Shown here in pieces: positions 8,617 to 17,388 of a stretch of 64,000 nucleotides of DNA. Source of the stretch: Anabaena sp. FACHB-1237. GTDB taxonomy: Bacteria > Cyanobacteriota > Cyanobacteriia > Cyanobacteriales > Nostocaceae. The notes beneath the pieces are model-generated. The model had not been told where the DNA came from, ran no database searches, and saw only the letters and a program-made list of their open reading frames with translations. Numbering within the stretch: the stretch's first letter is position 1; each line of letters begins with the position of its first letter. The stretch lies in NCBI RefSeq assembly GCF_014696225.1, contig NZ_JACJPV010000010.1, positions 62,001 to 126,000 on the forward strand, read 5' to 3'. The translations under genes were made by a program, and so were the position numbers.

Positions 8617-9099
8617 TGGTTTGTTTAATCTTTCCTCTATGTTTATATAAACCATTACGAAGCGCAAAGCGCGAGTTACTAAGTTCGGAATACTAAGTTT
8701 CGGTCTTAGTAGTGTTTATTGATGCCAAATATGGTTTACGCTATGCTGCGCTAACAGCTATAGATGGTTTATTTGTTTGGCTGACTTACCCGCATGGAAG
8801 TGAATTTCCAGGCTAATAAGCAAAGTAAACTAAAGTTTACTAAAAAATATGCTGGTTATTTTAGTTATCTTGAGATGACTTTTGCTATTAGACAAAGGAA
8901 TTCATTCCCAGTCTGGCGGTTTTACGTCAAATTGACACTTGTGAGCAATTCTACACTCTACTGACTCCTTGAACTTCTGACTTAGGTGACTCGGTGACTC
9001 CTCTGTAATTAAAATTGTGATTCATAAATCTAAAGTGATATTATATTTAAGGTTTGTTTAAGTCACCTAAGAAAATTTCTTAGATCAAGTTCTTGTCCC
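8617..9099. other. 483-bp spacer with dispersed repeat
   Basis: This lies between the divergent pseudouridine synthase and DUF2993 genes. It holds a repeat at 8852-8950 shared with 14218-14343, a palindrome GTAAACTAAAGTTTAC near 8826, and a duplicated ATGGTTTA flanking GC-richer text near 8735-8765. No coding region is apparent. Confidence 0.6.
8852..8950 (-). repeat. Dispersed repeat, copy of 14218-14343
   Basis: Read on the minus strand, this matches the plus strand at 14218-14343 in two blocks: TTGCTCA then TGTCAA-TT-ACGTAAAAC, and TGTCTAATAGCAAAA then CAAGAT-ACTAAAATAAC-AG. The middle differs. No reading frame is conserved, so it is probably a non-coding mobile repeat. Confidence 0.75.
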
Positions 9100-9828
9100 A
9101 TGATAGAATCAAGTTCCTTAGTTACACATAGCCCTAAAGTGAGAATTATTACTAAAATTTTAACATCAGCCATTAAGTTCTGGTTAAAAACACAATTATC
9201 TCAAGCATCTAATCTACAATTAGAGATCCAAGCGAGCGATCGCCAATTACTATCAGGTTCTATCCCTCAAGTATTTATTGCTGCTAATAACGCAGTTTAT
9301 CAAGGTTTACATATTACACAACTTCAAGTTTCCGCAGAAAACATTAAAGTCAATATTTCCTCAGTTCTTAAAGGAAAACCATTACAACTACTAGAAATAG
9401 TTCCAGTGGTTGCTAACCTGATAGTTGATCAACAAGCCCTTAATTATTCTCTGTCATCACAATTCCTAGTCACAGCATTAAATGAACTACTGAATACACT
9501 ATTACCAGAAAACAGTCATAATTCCAAATCTGTTGTATGGGAAAAAATCCACCTTGACAACAATAGACTTTTAGTTTATGCAATCCTGACATCTAATACA
9601 ACAAATACATCATTAACTATTGATTGCGGTATTCAATTATTCAATGGACAAACATTACAACTCACACCAATTAAAATTAGAGAAATTGACAACCAAAATC
9701 AAGAAAATATTCTTATAGATCAAGATTCTCCCCATATTATACACCTGGGAACAGATGTAGATATTACAGAAATTACAATTAATTCCCAGCACATTGTTTG
9801 TCATACTAGTATTAATATTAATCCTTAG
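9100..9828 (+). CDS. DUF2993 (LmeA-like) protein
   Basis: 242 residues matching the DUF2993 pattern: an opening amphipathic helix (IITKILTSAIKFWLKTQLSQ), then repeated two-strand units such as LQLEIQASDRQLLSGSIPQV and ITQLQVSAENIKVNI. DUF2993 members include actinobacterial LmeA, a lipid-binding envelope protein; cyanobacterial members are largely unstudied. There is no clear signal peptide. The gene is alone; downstream it converges with cdsA, which makes lipid precursors, but I draw no functional link from that. Family assignment is fairly sure, function unknown. Confidence 0.75.
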   Translation: MIESSSLVTHSPKVRIITKILTSAIKFWLKTQLSQASNLQLEIQASDRQLLSGSIPQVFIAANNAVYQGLHITQLQVSAENIKVNISSVLKGKPLQLLEIVPVVANLIVDQQALNYSLSSQFLVTALNELLNTLLPENSHNSKSVVWEKIHLDNNRLLVYAILTSNTTNTSLTIDCGIQLFNGQTLQLTPIKIREIDNQNQENILIDQDSPHIIHLGTDVDITEITINSQHIVCHTSININP

Positions 9829-9916
9829 AAAGCTATCAAAAGCTATCAGAGGAGATTAAGAAATTCAGAATAAATAATTTTCGCCCCGCAGCTAACTCCC
9901 CACTCCTTAAAAACTA

Positions 9917-10825
9917 CTAAATTTTCTGCAATAAAGGTAACAAAAGTGTAATAAAATAATAGACCAAAGGAGCAGTAAAAATATAACTATCTGTTCTATC
10001 TAAAATACCACCATGACCAGGAATTAATTGCCCAGAATCTTTTACTCCCGCATCTCTTTTTAACAAAGATTCTGTTAAATCTCCCAATAAACTAGCAATA
10101 CCAATAATTAATCCTAAAGTAGCTCCAGAAATCAAAAATTTCGGAAAATGCAGAAAATAAGCACCTATTAAAGCTGTAAATATACTAGCAAAAACCCCAA
10201 ACAACGCCCCTTCTACAGTCTTTTTCGGACTAATATCAGATAACCGAGTTTTTCCAAAACATCTACCAATAATATAAGCCCCAATATCCGCAGACCAAAT
10301 ACATAAAAAAGTTAAAATAGTCGCTGTTAAACCTGTGGGTAAATAACTAATACGATCAGGATTATTAATAAAACTATGTTTAATTAAATCATCCCAACTA
10401 ATCGGCCAATAACCCCCTAAAGGTAAATTACTCATTCCCAAAGTATTAATATCTCTTAACCTTACCCAATAACTAGGTAAATAACCCACATAAAATAAAC
10501 CCATAATAGAAGCAGAAATATCCGCTATGGTTGCTAATTTAGGCTGGAATAGTAAATAAAAACAAATTAAAGTACCTGCTATGGGCATAATAGCATCCGC
10601 TAAACTAATATTCAAAGTACAGGTTATTAATAAACATAAACTTACCAACAAAGTAGTTTTGGCGGCTGGTAATATACCTCTAGCGCGTACTAAATCAAAA
10701 TATTCCTGTTGTCCTAAAAATATGACAATTCCCATAGCTAGAGTAAAATACCAACCTCCTAACAAGGTTGCAGATAACGCCATTACAATAGCAATAATTC
10801 CACTAACAATTCTAGACCAAGGCAT
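9917..10825 (-). CDS. cdsA: Phosphatidate cytidylyltransferase
   Basis: Makes CDP-diacylglycerol from phosphatidate and CTP, the branch point to phosphatidylglycerol in the membrane. It has about eight hydrophobic spans over 302 residues and the family signature near 255-280 (KDSGQLIPGHGGILDRTDS), whose acidic residues bind the metal. KKTVEGALFG near 205 is also typical. Upstream on its strand are three tandem 14-bp repeats. It converges with the DUF2993 gene. Confidence 0.93.
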   Translation of the reverse strand: MPWSRIVSGIIAIVMALSATLLGGWYFTLAMGIVIFLGQQEYFDLVRARGILPAAKTTLLVSLCLLITCTLNISLADAIMPIAGTLICFYLLFQPKLATIADISASIMGLFYVGYLPSYWVRLRDINTLGMSNLPLGGYWPISWDDLIKHSFINNPDRISYLPTGLTATILTFLCIWSADIGAYIIGRCFGKTRLSDISPKKTVEGALFGVFASIFTALIGAYFLHFPKFLISGATLGLIIGIASLLGDLTESLLKRDAGVKDSGQLIPGHGGILDRTDSYIFTAPLVYYFITLLLPLLQKI

Positions 10826-10846
10826 AACAGTATTTGGGATTTTGGA

Positions 10847-10888
10847 TTTTATATGGAGGATTTTATATGGAGGATTTTATATGGAGGA
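10847..10888. repeat. Three tandem 14-bp units
   Basis: TTTTATATGGAGGA is repeated exactly three times directly upstream of cdsA, beginning 22 bp before its start codon. The copies are identical, so the array is recent. It overlaps the likely cdsA 5' leader, so copy number could affect expression. This is inference. Confidence 0.85.
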
Positions 10889-11010
10889 TTTTTTAGATCC
10901 GTATCCCACCTAAAATCACAAATTGTAGATATTTAATCTAGTGTATCATTATTGAGAATAAATTTGATTTTGTGAATTTTTGCTTAATACTTACTAGTGA
11001 CCACTATTTT

Positions 11011-11619
11011 TTAATCTAGTTTCTCACCACTAACGATAAAAATGGGATCAGCCGCAATAAAAGTTTGTGAATAACCCCGGGTTTCTAAACGGTTCACTCC
11101 AGACTGTACCACCTCAATATTTCTCGCTCTTAACCGCGCGAAACTTTGAGAAATATTATACAGAGTTTCCAGATTGGCAGCAGTAGCTACCACTCGACCA
11201 GATATAGGTAAATAAGCCCATACAGCTTTGATAATATCCTGTACAGCCTTACCACCTTCAATACATACACGATGGGGAGTAATCCTGATAGTTTCTAAAC
11301 ATTCTGGTGCGCTACCAACTACAACTTCAACATTTTTAATATCAAAGCGATCGCAATTACGATGAATTAAATTAGCTACTTCCTCATCCCTTTCCACCGC
11401 AATTACCCGTCCAAAAGGACATAATAAACCTACCTCCACAGGAATTGTACCCGTTCCTGCCCCAATATCCCACAAAACCGAATCTGTTTGTAATCGTAAC
11501 TGAGACACTAAAATTAACCTTAATTCCCGTTGAGTCATGGGAATACCCGGTAAATATTCAAATAACTCATCAGGAATACCAGGGGTTACATAAGGCCAAA
11601 GTTGTGAAGGCATAAACAA
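11011..11619 (-). CDS. cbiT: Precorrin-6B C15-methyltransferase/decarboxylase subunit CbiT
   Basis: SAM-dependent methyltransferase of cobalamin synthesis that methylates C15 and decarboxylates the acetate side chain of precorrin-6B or its cobalt form. The 202 residues show motif I as WDIGAGTGTIPVEVG near residue 50 and the family opening PGIPDELFEYLPGIPMTQRE. In many organisms the C5 activity (CbiE) is fused or adjacent; here CbiT stands alone, with no other cob/cbi gene in view. Length is normal for the free-standing form. Confidence 0.85.
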   Translation of the reverse strand: MFMPSQLWPYVTPGIPDELFEYLPGIPMTQRELRLILVSQLRLQTDSVLWDIGAGTGTIPVEVGLLCPFGRVIAVERDEEVANLIHRNCDRFDIKNVEVVVGSAPECLETIRITPHRVCIEGGKAVQDIIKAVWAYLPISGRVVATAANLETLYNISQSFARLRARNIEVVQSGVNRLETRGYSQTFIAADPIFIVSGEKLD

Positions 11620-12015
11620 TTAAATAAAACTTTACAATTTACAATGCAAAATTACCATTAATCCTAAATTTATCAGAATTTTGGTTATATATGATAGATA
11701 AGTGAGATTATTTTTCCTAATCAACATCATCATAGAACTACTCACATATAGCCAATCTTGGAAAATATGGTAAGATTATTTGGCAAGTTTCCTTAAACGG
11801 CTAATTGTGCATCTGCCTCAAAAATACTCTAAATCCAATTATGATCCTATTATCTAACTAATACTGATAAATTCATGATTAATTAATATAAATTTTGCTT
11901 AACAATTATTAACATAATCATAACAGTAAAAACCTATTTTTGAGTAAAAGGTTGACAATTTCATATTAATCAACAATCATCTTAGTAAAGTCGGATAGAA
12001 ATCAATAAGGAAACC
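11620..12015. other. 396-bp AT-rich spacer
   Basis: Spacer between divergent cbiT and the antiporter gene. It is very AT-rich and must hold both promoters. I see no RNA gene, repeat of note or coding frame. Confidence 0.5.
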
Positions 12016-14196
12016 ATGCACACAGTCATGCTCGTTCTGGTTGAGATTGTAGTTGTAATTACAATATCCCGATTAGTAGGATTAGGATTCAAATCAATTA
12101 AACAACCATTAGTAATTGGTGAAATAATTGCTGGTATTATGCTTGGACCATCATTATTTGGGTTAATAGCTCCCCAAGCAGCAAGTACGCTTTTTCCCAA
12201 AGAAACCTTACCTTATCTGAACATTTTATCACAGATAGGGCTAATATTTTTCATGTTTTTAATTGGTTTAGAATTAAATCCTAAATATTTACGTGGTAAT
12301 TTAAAAGCCGCAGTTTTAATTTCCAATATCAGTATTATAGTCCCCTTTACCCTAGCATCGTTTCTGTCTTTCTTATTATATCCTTTAGTAAGCACTACCA
12401 AAGTATCCTTTATTGCTTTTACCTTATTTTTAGGTGCAGCAATGTCCATCACTGCTTTTCCAGTATTAGCGAGAATTATCACTGAAAATAACCTCCAAAA
12501 AACTAGATTAGGAACATTAGCTTTAACTTGTGCAGCAGTTGATGATGTTACAGCATGGTGTTTATTAGCAATATCTATAGCAGTTGCTCGTCATGGTAAC
12601 ATAGACTTACAAGCAGTATTAACTATTATGGAAAGTATAGTTTATATTGTTTTAATGTTTACAGGAGGACGTTGGTTAATGCAGCTACTAGCTACCCATT
12701 ATCAACGTACTGGAAAGTTAAATCAATTTCTCTTAGCTGTAATTTATATCACTGTAGTTATTTCCGCATTAATTACCGAATTGATAGGTATTCACCTAAT
12801 TTTTGGCGCTTTTTTATTAGGTGCAGCTATGCCTAAATCTGCAAATTTCGTCAGAGAATTAGCAGAAAAAACAGAAGATTTTATCTTAGTATTTCTCTTA
12901 CCTATCTTCTTTGCTTATAGTGGTTTAAAAACAGAAATAGGATTATTAAATCGTCCACATTTGTGGTTATTATGTTTGTTAATATTAGCAGTAGCGATCG
13001 CAGGTAAATATTTTGGTGCTTACTTTGCGGCCAGAATTAGTGGTATTAACAAAAAAGAAGCATCTGCTTTGGGTTGGTTAATGAATACTCGCGGCTTAAC
13101 AGAGTTAATAGTTTTAAACATAGGTTTAGAATTAGGCGTAATTACACCTTTATTATTTACCATGTTAGTAATTATGGCATTGGTAACAACATTCATGACA
13201 TCACCGTTATTAGAATGGACATATCCTAAACAAGAAATCAGATTAGATATAGTAGCAACAGATGATTTAGAAATAGCAGCAGAACCCGCCACAGAAATTA
13301 GTGAACCCACAATTACACCTTATCGAATTTTAGTCCCTGTAGCTAATCCCCATACTCAAAAAGGATTATTACAATTAGCAGTGGCAATTGCTATAAATTA
13401 TCAACATCCTGCCATAGTTAATCCTTTAAGTTTAATCGAATTTGAAGAAGATTATGCTTTTGAAAATACCCCTACAGAAGCAAATAGATTAATTAGTGAA
13501 CGTCATCAACAACTCGATGAATTAATTAGTACTTTGGAACCACAAGAAACCCGATCTTATATTCATCCCATTATTCGCATTTCCAGTAATGTGGCTAGAG
13601 AAACCGTAGAAATTGCCAAAATTCAACAACCTGACTTAATATTAGTAGGATGGCATCGGCCAGCATTTAGTAATAATCGTTTAGGAGGAAGAGTAGGACA
13701 AATTCTTACCACAGCACCTGTAGATGTGGCAGTATTTATTGATAAAGGAGGAGAACGTTTAGAAAATTTATTAGTTCCTTATTCCACAAATATTCATGAT
13801 GATTTAGCATTAATATTGGCATTAAGATTATTGATTAATCGGGATAATTGTATGTTGCAAGTTTTGCAGATGCTTGATAATAATATGCCCCATGAGTTAA
13901 GTTATGAAATACAGGGGATGATAGAACAATTACCACAAAATGTGAGCGATCGCATTCAAATAGAAACCTTACCTAACACTGAACATAAATCTGTAGTAGT
14001 AGCAGCATCAGAAAAAGCCGACTTAACAATTGTTGGTACAAGTCGTGCTTGGGGTATCGAAAGACAAACATTAGGAAGATATACGGATGAATTAGCCTTA
14101 GAATGTCGTTCATCACTACTCATTACCCGGCGTTATAGTCAAGTAACATCACATCTATCATCATTACTACCGGAAATAAATAGCATAAGGATTTAG
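12016..14196 (+). CDS. CPA2 cation/proton antiporter with C-terminal USP-like domain
   Basis: 726 residues. The first 400 form the Na+/H+ exchanger domain of the CPA2 type, with about twelve membrane spans; LAMSITAFPVLARII-like text near 150 and the acidic pair region TCAAVDDVTAWCLLAI near 172 carry the ion-binding Asp residues. The remainder is soluble, from about 430 on, with two universal-stress-like halves (ILVPVANPHTQKGLLQLAVA and IVGTSRAWGIERQTLGRY). Family members exchange Na+ or K+ for H+ in thylakoid or plasma membrane; which ion and membrane cannot be told here. ATG at 12016 follows AATAAGGAAACC. It appears monocistronic. Confidence 0.85.
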   Translation: MHTVMLVLVEIVVVITISRLVGLGFKSIKQPLVIGEIIAGIMLGPSLFGLIAPQAASTLFPKETLPYLNILSQIGLIFFMFLIGLELNPKYLRGNLKAAVLISNISIIVPFTLASFLSFLLYPLVSTTKVSFIAFTLFLGAAMSITAFPVLARIITENNLQKTRLGTLALTCAAVDDVTAWCLLAISIAVARHGNIDLQAVLTIMESIVYIVLMFTGGRWLMQLLATHYQRTGKLNQFLLAVIYITVVISALITELIGIHLIFGAFLLGAAMPKSANFVRELAEKTEDFILVFLLPIFFAYSGLKTEIGLLNRPHLWLLCLLILAVAIAGKYFGAYFAARISGINKKEASALGWLMNTRGLTELIVLNIGLELGVITPLLFTMLVIMALVTTFMTSPLLEWTYPKQEIRLDIVATDDLEIAAEPATEISEPTITPYRILVPVANPHTQKGLLQLAVAIAINYQHPAIVNPLSLIEFEEDYAFENTPTEANRLISERHQQLDELISTLEPQETRSYIHPIIRISSNVARETVEIAKIQQPDLILVGWHRPAFSNNRLGGRVGQILTTAPVDVAVFIDKGGERLENLLVPYSTNIHDDLALILALRLLINRDNCMLQVLQMLDNNMPHELSYEIQGMIEQLPQNVSDRIQIETLPNTEHKSVVVAASEKADLTIVGTSRAWGIERQTLGRYTDELALECRSSLLITRRYSQVTSHLSSLLPEINSIRI

Positions 14197-14217
14197 TAAC
14201 CAGTAGGGGTAAAGCAC

Positions 14218-14343
14218 ATTGCTCATTGGTGTCAAATTAACGTAAAACGCACAGATATAGTAGTAATAATATCGCAGCATGGCATAAAATATATTCTATG
14301 TGTCTAATAGCAAAATTCATAAGCAAGATGACTAAAATAACTA
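14218..14343 (+). repeat. Dispersed repeat, copy of 8852-8950
   Basis: Matches the reverse complement of 8852-8950 in two blocks (GTGTCAAATTAACGTAAAAC and TGTCTAATAGCAAAA). It lies just after the antiporter stop and stops 8 bp before the element at 14352-14516. Confidence 0.75.
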
Positions 14344-14351
14344 GACAATTA

Positions 14352-14516
14352 GGCGTTGCTGAATTGGGGTAACTAAAATTACTGTAGTGCAAGCATCTTG
14401 CTTGCATCTATTATCCAAATTAAAAGCACAACAGCTTATGATATTTATTTCGCGCATCAGCGAAGCGAAACACTTGCGTTAGACGCAAAGATTTCATACC
14501 TGAGTTCAGCAACGCC
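14352..14516. mobile_element. MITE-like element with GGCGTTGCTGAA ends
   Basis: 165 bp bounded by GGCGTTGCTGAA (14352-14363) and its exact inverted copy TTCAGCAACGCC (14505-14516). It encodes no protein. Inside are the hairpin TGCAAGC-ATCTT-GCTTGCA (14388-14406), a segment shared with 2938-3003 (14376-14439) and a GC-rich block near 14450-14490. Size, inverted ends and lack of a gene fit a miniature inverted-repeat element. No clear target duplication is visible. Confidence 0.75.
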
Positions 14517-14556
14517 GAAAATTATTTAAATTATTTAGTTTACTTTAGTAAACATC

Positions 14557-15096
14557 TCAAAATCTCTCCGTTTCTTGAGGAGTTCCCACAGCACCAGGTT
14601 GAGATAAAAAGAAATTTTGAGCATTTTCATTTTGATAAATACATCTAATATCTGGTTTATCAGTATCTAAATTACCCGTAAAACCAAAAGTATTTAAACG
14701 ATTCTTACATTCTCGCACCTGATCAGAAGTTACTAACTTCCGTTGTTCTAAAAGTGCCCAGTTATTCTGTCTTAACACACATCCAGGGCGCATACTCGGC
14801 TGAGAGACATACACATTAAAGGGGTTTAAAGTCACAAATAATCTAGCATCCATAACCATTGCACTAGCACCATATTGAACACAAATTTCTGGGTTTGGTG
14901 CTTTAGTATCAATAAATTCGCGGGTAGCCACATTTGATGTACTTAAAGTCGTTGTAGAACTAAATGCAATGCCAATTCCAATACCTAAAATTAACACACC
15001 ACCTAACACCGCAATAGTAGTAATATTCCAAATTGAACCGAAAATTGAGGTTTGAGAATTATTACTTGGTCTAACACTAGTAGATTTACGTCTCAT
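14557..15096 (-). CDS. DUF3172 membrane-anchored protein
   Basis: 179 residues of the cyanobacterial DUF3172 type. A Ser/Thr/Asn-rich cytoplasmic start is followed by one membrane helix near 25-50 (IAVLGGVLILGIGIGIAF), then a soluble domain with PNPEICVQYGASAMVMDARL near 90 and three more Cys (SMRPGCVLRQ, VRECKNRL, DIRCIYQ). The Cys pattern suggests a folded extracytoplasmic or lumenal domain, though the topology is inference. Function is unknown. It stands alone. Confidence 0.8.
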   Translation of the reverse strand: MRRKSTSVRPSNNSQTSIFGSIWNITTIAVLGGVLILGIGIGIAFSSTTTLSTSNVATREFIDTKAPNPEICVQYGASAMVMDARLFVTLNPFNVYVSQPSMRPGCVLRQNNWALLEQRKLVTSDQVRECKNRLNTFGFTGNLDTDKPDIRCIYQNENAQNFFLSQPGAVGTPQETERF

Positions 15097-15193
15097 TTGT
15101 TTTATTACCTTTATATATGGATGTTATTAGATATCTTGATTTTTACAATAAACCTTTAATTAACTTGTAATTAACTTCAATTCATAGACTTTA

Positions 15194-15526
15194 TTATCCT
15201 ACCGCAAAATCCGTATATTGTCGCAACTTAGGAGGATTAAAACCCAAAACAATATCATGTTTAGGAACACCAAGTTCCACTAATTCATTAGCAATACCAA
15301 CTTCTGTACCATCCTGTTGTATCCAAATTTTGCCATCAATAATATCCAGATGTAAAACAGGACCATAAACTCGCTTAGAATCTATCCAGCCAACATACAT
15401 TAATTGATAATGATCCCGTTCCAGATCAAAAATAGTTTCCGCTTTAATACGTTTATCCCAAACTAATTTAGCCCGTGCTGTGAGGAGATTTTTTATATAT
15501 TGTCGGTATTCATCAATGGTAGCCAT
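15194..15526 (-). CDS. xisI: XisI-family protein
   Basis: 110 residues matching XisI, named in Anabaena as a controlling factor for excision of the fdxN element in heterocysts. The family pattern is seen in YRQYIKNLLTAR, then HYQLMYVGWIDSKRVYGPVL, ending GFNPPKLRQYTDFAVG. It overlaps the end of xisH by 34 bp, so the two are translationally coupled. XisI/XisH pairs are widespread in cyanobacteria without any fdxN element, and none is visible here (no xisF recombinase or nif gene), so an excision role at this locus is doubtful. Confidence 0.9.
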   Translation of the reverse strand: MATIDEYRQYIKNLLTARAKLVWDKRIKAETIFDLERDHYQLMYVGWIDSKRVYGPVLHLDIIDGKIWIQQDGTEVGIANELVELGVPKHDIVLGFNPPKLRQYTDFAVG

Positions 15527-15930
15527 TTTTGTATTACCTCGTTATCAATATTGTAAATCAACAACAGAACATTATTTTCGGTAACAAGTTCTTGAATAAA
15601 AGAAGTTATAAAAAACCGTTCATAAATATCAGTAGATACAGCTAAGTATAGAATCCGTTTTGAGTCTTGGACTTTCAAAGCTCTTCTATATGCTATAAAT
15701 TGCCCTAATGCTCCATAAAATGAGGAAATGTTTGATGGACTCATGAAACTTTTAATTTCTACAGCAATTTGCAAACCTTCCCTTTCTGCTGCAATTATTT
15801 TTTCTGCACCTAGATCAATTGATAAATCAAATGTACCCGCCTGTAAAGGGTAAGGATCATGAGTAATTAACCAATTATCTTTTATAAGAGCAGTTTTGAC
15901 AACTTCGTGAAATTTATCTTTAGCAGACAC
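15493..15930 (-). CDS. xisH: XisH-family protein, PD-(D/E)xK nuclease-like
   Basis: 145 residues matching XisH. The core reads like a PD-(D/E)xK nuclease: acidic residues in GTFDLSIDLG (Asp35, Asp39) followed by AVEIKSF with Glu58 and Lys60. Then comes the conserved SSFYGALGQFIAYRRAL. The gene is first in the pair and its tail overlaps xisI by 34 bp. The nuclease fold is inferred from motif spacing. In family terms it could be an excision factor or one half of a toxin-antitoxin-like pair; neither is shown. Confidence 0.88.
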   Translation of the reverse strand: MSAKDKFHEVVKTALIKDNWLITHDPYPLQAGTFDLSIDLGAEKIIAAEREGLQIAVEIKSFMSPSNISSFYGALGQFIAYRRALKVQDSKRILYLAVSTDIYERFFITSFIQELVTENNVLLLIYNIDNEVIQKWLPLMNTDNI

Positions 15931-16089
15931 AGTTATTATTGTATAATAAAGAAATTGTGTGTTGTAATAGGTTTGTAAGACCTAGTTAATTAGAATTATA
16001 GCTCATTTTGCAAAACAACCAGCTATATTATTTATAATACATAAAATAGTTAGTTTGACAATATATTCACCTCAACTTCAAGAAAAATT

Positions 16090-16740
16090 ATGGTTAGTAC
16101 AATCACTAAACTAAGCAACATTACCCCAGAAACTAGTTTAGCAGAACAGCGAGTAGTTTTCCATAACATCAGTTGGGAAAATTATCAGCAAATTTTAGCT
16201 GCATTAGGACAAAATCGGGCTTCTCGACTGATTTATGATCAAGGTACATTAGAAATTACTATGCCATTGGAAGAACATGAAAGTGCTGCCAGACTAATTG
16301 AATTATTCATCCGTATTTTGGTAGTGGAAAGTAATTTGAAAATCAAAACAATGGGTTCAACAACCTTAAATCGTGATGATTTACAAAGAAGTGCTGAACC
16401 TGATAATTGTTATTACATTCAAAATCAACCTAAAGTAGTTGGAAAGAAAGTTGATTTAAACGTAGATCCGCCACCTGACTTAATTGTAGAAGTAGATATT
16501 ACTCATACTGATATTAATAAACTTACGTTTTATGCCAGTATGGGAGTACCTGAATTTTGGCGTTATAACGGTAAAATTCTACGAATTTATCAACTTCAAA
16601 AACATGAATATATTGAAGTAGAAAAAAGTCCTACATTTCCTCACATTACCAAAGAACAACTTTATCAATTTTTGCAAGATTGTCAAATAGATGAAGTACA
16701 AGCGGAAAAATCTTTCCGTGCTTGGGTCAAACAAATTTAG
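16090..16740 (+). CDS. Uma2-family (DUF820) putative nuclease
   Basis: 216 residues of the Uma2 family, very numerous in cyanobacteria and related to PD-(D/E)xK restriction nucleases. Visible are the opening ENYQQILAALGQNRASRLIY, LEITMPLEEHE near 57, the active-site strand PPDLIVEVDITHTD near 128-140 and the closing YASMGVPEFWRYN. The usual Lys of the motif is replaced by Asp in EVD, as in many members. It appears intact, in contrast to the broken Uma2 gene at 40356-40917. Cellular role unknown. Confidence 0.85.
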   Translation: MVSTITKLSNITPETSLAEQRVVFHNISWENYQQILAALGQNRASRLIYDQGTLEITMPLEEHESAARLIELFIRILVVESNLKIKTMGSTTLNRDDLQRSAEPDNCYYIQNQPKVVGKKVDLNVDPPPDLIVEVDITHTDINKLTFYASMGVPEFWRYNGKILRIYQLQKHEYIEVEKSPTFPHITKEQLYQFLQDCQIDEVQAEKSFRAWVKQI

Positions 16741-16754
16741 ATCAGTTTATTTTA

Positions 16755-17255
16755 TTATTCATATTGTCCATCATCTACTAGAGAACTGTAACAATCGGGT
16801 AGTTCTTCTAAAGCATATCCTGGTATAGCACCTGGATATTTGTTAATTACACGTTGATACGAAGCAGCATCATCATCATTATCATCATAATCTTGCTCGT
16901 TTGTCCAATCATTTACGTGAGAAAAATGAATTCTATCCTCTGGTAAAGTACTCCAGAATCCCATTGCAAATTGAATATCATTAATATGATGTAGAGTGAA
17001 ATGTTTTGGTATTCCTTCTTGAGCAAGAATCATAGCTATTTGTTTCAGAAGTTCATAAATTTGTTTGTCTTGTTTTTTAAAGATTACTTTTTCTGCACGA
17101 GAAGTAATAAAGATGTGATTGATTGTACGTTTCGCTGTTTCATATTTTTGCCAAAGCTCAGTTTGTGAATAATTACAGCCTTTTTCTTCAGCTTCATCAA
17201 CAGTGAGTAATGCAAATAATTTTCCAAATAATAAATGTAGTGATGGTTGATTCAT
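16755..17255 (-). CDS. Hypothetical protein with acidic C terminus
   Basis: 166 residues that I do not recognise. No signal peptide or membrane span is visible. The first 110 residues look like a helical, soluble fold; the tail is strongly acidic, including a run of Asp and Asn near 140-150 (EQDYDDNDDDAASYQ). It starts with MNQPSLHLLFGKLFALL. It converges with the Uma2 gene, 14 bp away, and is read on the same strand as ndhN with 133 bp between. A normal start and absence of stops support a real gene. Confidence 0.55.
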   Translation of the reverse strand: MNQPSLHLLFGKLFALLTVDEAEEKGCNYSQTELWQKYETAKRTINHIFITSRAEKVIFKKQDKQIYELLKQIAMILAQEGIPKHFTLHHINDIQFAMGFWSTLPEDRIHFSHVNDWTNEQDYDDNDDDAASYQRVINKYPGAIPGYALEELPDCYSSLVDDGQYE

Positions 17256-17388
17256 GGCTATTACTTCTATTCCCTGTTACAAATTTATTGAGACAAATTG
17301 ATTGAATTTATACTATGAGTTTTTAAAGATTTGATATCACAATCAGAGTCAGCAGTCAGTTAAACCACAACTGACCACTGACCAGTGA

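Noticed and set aside
15194-15930. Evidence for an fdxN excision element
   Set aside because: xisH and xisI alone are not enough; there is no xisF recombinase, no nif gene and no visible direct-repeat boundary.
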